Assembly (NCBI RefSeq): GCF_004353925.1
Contig: NZ_SMOK01000004.1
Location: 62,001 to 126,000 of the forward strand
Reading direction: 5' to 3'
Length of the DNA stretch: 64,000 bases
From: Pseudomonas sp. H9
Lineage (GTDB): Bacteria; Pseudomonadota; Gammaproteobacteria; Pseudomonadales; Pseudomonadaceae
Part shown: positions 62,716 to 64,000 of the stretch, one piece after another
Position numbering within the stretch: the stretch's first letter is position 1
How the letters are laid out: each line of letters starts with the position of its first letter
Made by a program: the position numbers and the translations under genes
Notes under the pieces: model-generated
Databases searched by the model: none
What the model was told of the DNA's origin: nothing
Seen by the model: the letters and a program-made list of their open reading frames with translations, nothing else

Positions 62716-64000
62716 AGATAAACCCCGGCACGCCCGACTGCGAAGCAAAGATCACCAACGACACAAACACCCCGAGCGGAATCGGGTAGAACTGCCAGGG
62801 TAAGCGGGTTGAGGCGGCAAACATCGGGCGCACCAAGGCCAACAGCTGCGGATACACCGCGACATACGCGACGCACGCAAACAACAGCATGCCGGTGCCC
62901 GTGAACAGCCCGTTCAGGGTCAAGCTGCCTATCCCGGCGAGCATGTCCACGGCGTCACTCGGTGTTGCGCTGCGGAAAAAGATCCAGGCAAAGGCCACGT
63001 AATGGAAGGTCAACAGCCGTGCTGCCAGCCCAGCTCCAGGCCAGTGCATTGGCTGTGGCAGCACGTAGGTCGAAGCTTTGTACACCGCCAGCCCCACACC
63101 GTGCAGCGCGCCCCAAATGATGAAATTCAGGCTTGCGCCATGCCACAGGCCGGAAATCAGCATGGCCAGCAGCATGTTCAGGTTGCCACGCCATAACCCC
63201 CGGCGATTTCCTCCCAGCGGGATGTACACGTAGTCACGAATGAATAGCGACAGACTGATGTGCCAACGCGCCCAGAATTCCTTGAGGTTGTGTGCCGCAT
63301 AGGGCGCATTGAAGTTATCCGGCAGACGAAAGCCCAGCAGCAGCGCGATTCCGGTGACCAGGTTGGTGTAGCCACTGAAGTTGAAATAGATCAGGAAGCT
63401 GTAGCCATAGACACTCAGCAACACCTGCTCCGGAGAGTATGCACCTGGCGTTTCGAACACCGGATCGACCCACTCGCTGGCCAGCCAGGCGCTGCAGAAA
63501 AACAACTTCACCACTGCCAGGGCGATCAGCCCCAGTGCCCGCTGCGGTTCCAGCACCTGACGCAGGACCTGCGGGCGTATCTGCGGCAGCATGTGTGCAG
63601 CGCGGTTGACCGGGCCGGCGATCAGGCTCGGGAAAAAGGCCAGATAAAGCGCCAGGTCCAGCAGGCTTGCCGACGGCAACTGCTGGCGATTGATCGACAC
63701 CAGGTAGCTGACCGAGTGAAAGGTGTAGAACGACAGCCCGATTGGCACCAGCACTTCCAGCACCGGCAACGACACATCAAAGCCAGCGCTGGCCAGCGCG
63801 CCCTGCAGGCTGGCGACAAAAAATTCTTGGTACTTGAACAGGTAGAAGCAGCCCAGCACCAGCAGCAACACCAGCAAATAACTGAAGCGCCGCCCCGGAT
63901 AGCGTTCGCCCAGCAGGCCAAGCAGGTAAACCAGTACGGTATAGCCCAACAGCACATACAGGGAGTTGAGGCTGAAACTCGCTACCAAGGCATAACTGGC
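62702..64000 (-). CDS. MBOAT family O-acyltransferase (5' end outside window)
   Basis: A membrane-bound O-acyltransferase of the AlgI/PatA type, open to the right window edge, so the N terminus is missing; the ASY at the edge corresponds to the ASYxFYA region of AlgI, about 35-40 residues from the start. At least 433 residues are present with about ten helices. Signatures are FFPSLIAGPVNRA, YFNFSGYTNLVTGIALLLGF, FNAPYAAHNLKEFWARWHISLS, DYVYIPLGGNRRG and the catalytic His in GLWHGASLNFIIWG. It probably transfers acetyl groups from the cytosol to a periplasmic partner, here the downstream SGNH proteins. Confidence 0.9.
   Translation of the reverse strand, partial: ASYALVASFSLNSLYVLLGYTVLVYLLGLLGERYPGRRFSYLLVLLLVLGCFYLFKYQEFFVASLQGALASAGFDVSLPVLEVLVPIGLSFYTFHSVSYLVSINRQQLPSASLLDLALYLAFFPSLIAGPVNRAAHMLPQIRPQVLRQVLEPQRALGLIALAVVKLFFCSAWLASEWVDPVFETPGAYSPEQVLLSVYGYSFLIYFNFSGYTNLVTGIALLLGFRLPDNFNAPYAAHNLKEFWARWHISLSLFIRDYVYIPLGGNRRGLWRGNLNMLLAMLISGLWHGASLNFIIWGALHGVGLAVYKASTYVLPQPMHWPGAGLAARLLTFHYVAFAWIFFRSATPSDAVDMLAGIGSLTLNGLFTGTGMLLFACVAYVAVYPQLLALVRPMFAASTRLPWQFYPIPLGVFVSLVIFASQSGVPGFIYASF

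Overview
The window is a core chromosomal segment of a Pseudomonas, most likely of the P. putida group or a close relative. Evidence is the high GC content, the protein sequences, the gene order (from memory it follows P. aeruginosa PAO1 from the amn region to ppa, roughly PA3970-PA4031, with losses and gains), and seven copies of a paired REP repeat of the 'cgcggggcaagcccgctcc' type. No insertion sequence, prophage, CRISPR array, rRNA or tRNA gene was found.

Layout. 1-4404 (minus): AMP nucleosidase (partial), an AidB-type acyl-CoA dehydrogenase, and a LadS-like sensor kinase that stops after the ATPase domain. 4669-8458: thiamine kinase and synthase (thiD, thiE), hemL, a Sel1-repeat protein, and a DUF1820 protein. 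8588-13899 (plus): miaB, phoH-like ybeZ, ybeY, corC and lnt. 13896-15103 (minus): a DUF218 protein and a hypothetical. 15342-21345 (plus): leuS, lptE, holA, arfA and a lipoprotein lytic transglycosylase. 21408-33772 (minus): an LD-carboxypeptidase, then a tightly packed wall-elongation and cofactor cluster running proA-nadD-rsfS-rlmH-mrdA-rodA-mltB-rlpA-dacA-ybeD-lipB-lipA, with several TGATG or TAATG junctions and a terminator after lipA.

34006-36019 (plus): DNA glycosylase and a DedA-PAP2 fusion. 36024-37699 (minus): LON-domain protein and LrgB/LrgA. 37868-40812 (plus): PhaJ4-type enoyl-CoA hydratase, a MORN-repeat lipoprotein fused to a C13/caspase-like protease, and a small oxidoreductase. 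40876-43135 (minus): mpl-ubiX-yceK. 43202-50791: ethanolamine catabolism, with the sigma54 activator EatR divergent from aldehyde dehydrogenase, ethanolamine permease, eutB and eutC. A clear -24/-12 promoter lies between the two arms. 50897-53722: acetyltransferase, DedA, MtfA-like peptidase and ppa.

The last 10 kb is more accessory: a membrane M48 protease, a CI-like regulator whose S24 catalytic residues look lost, a divergent cold-shock protein, a MORN_2 lipoprotein, an RtcB RNA ligase, and at the right edge a three-gene MBOAT / DUF459 / SGNH-lipoprotein operon that resembles a surface-polymer O-acetylation module.

I did not find a clearly new multi-gene defence or metabolic system. The most notable signals are: a REP pair translated in frame inside eatR; a terminator-like hairpin inside arfA; a LadS-like kinase lacking a receiver; the degenerate S24 regulator with a candidate operator; the cold-shock protein with altered RNA-binding residues; structured non-coding DNA next to rtcB; and the partial O-acetylation locus. 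All product names come from reading the sequence and recalled family knowledge; no database search was possible.
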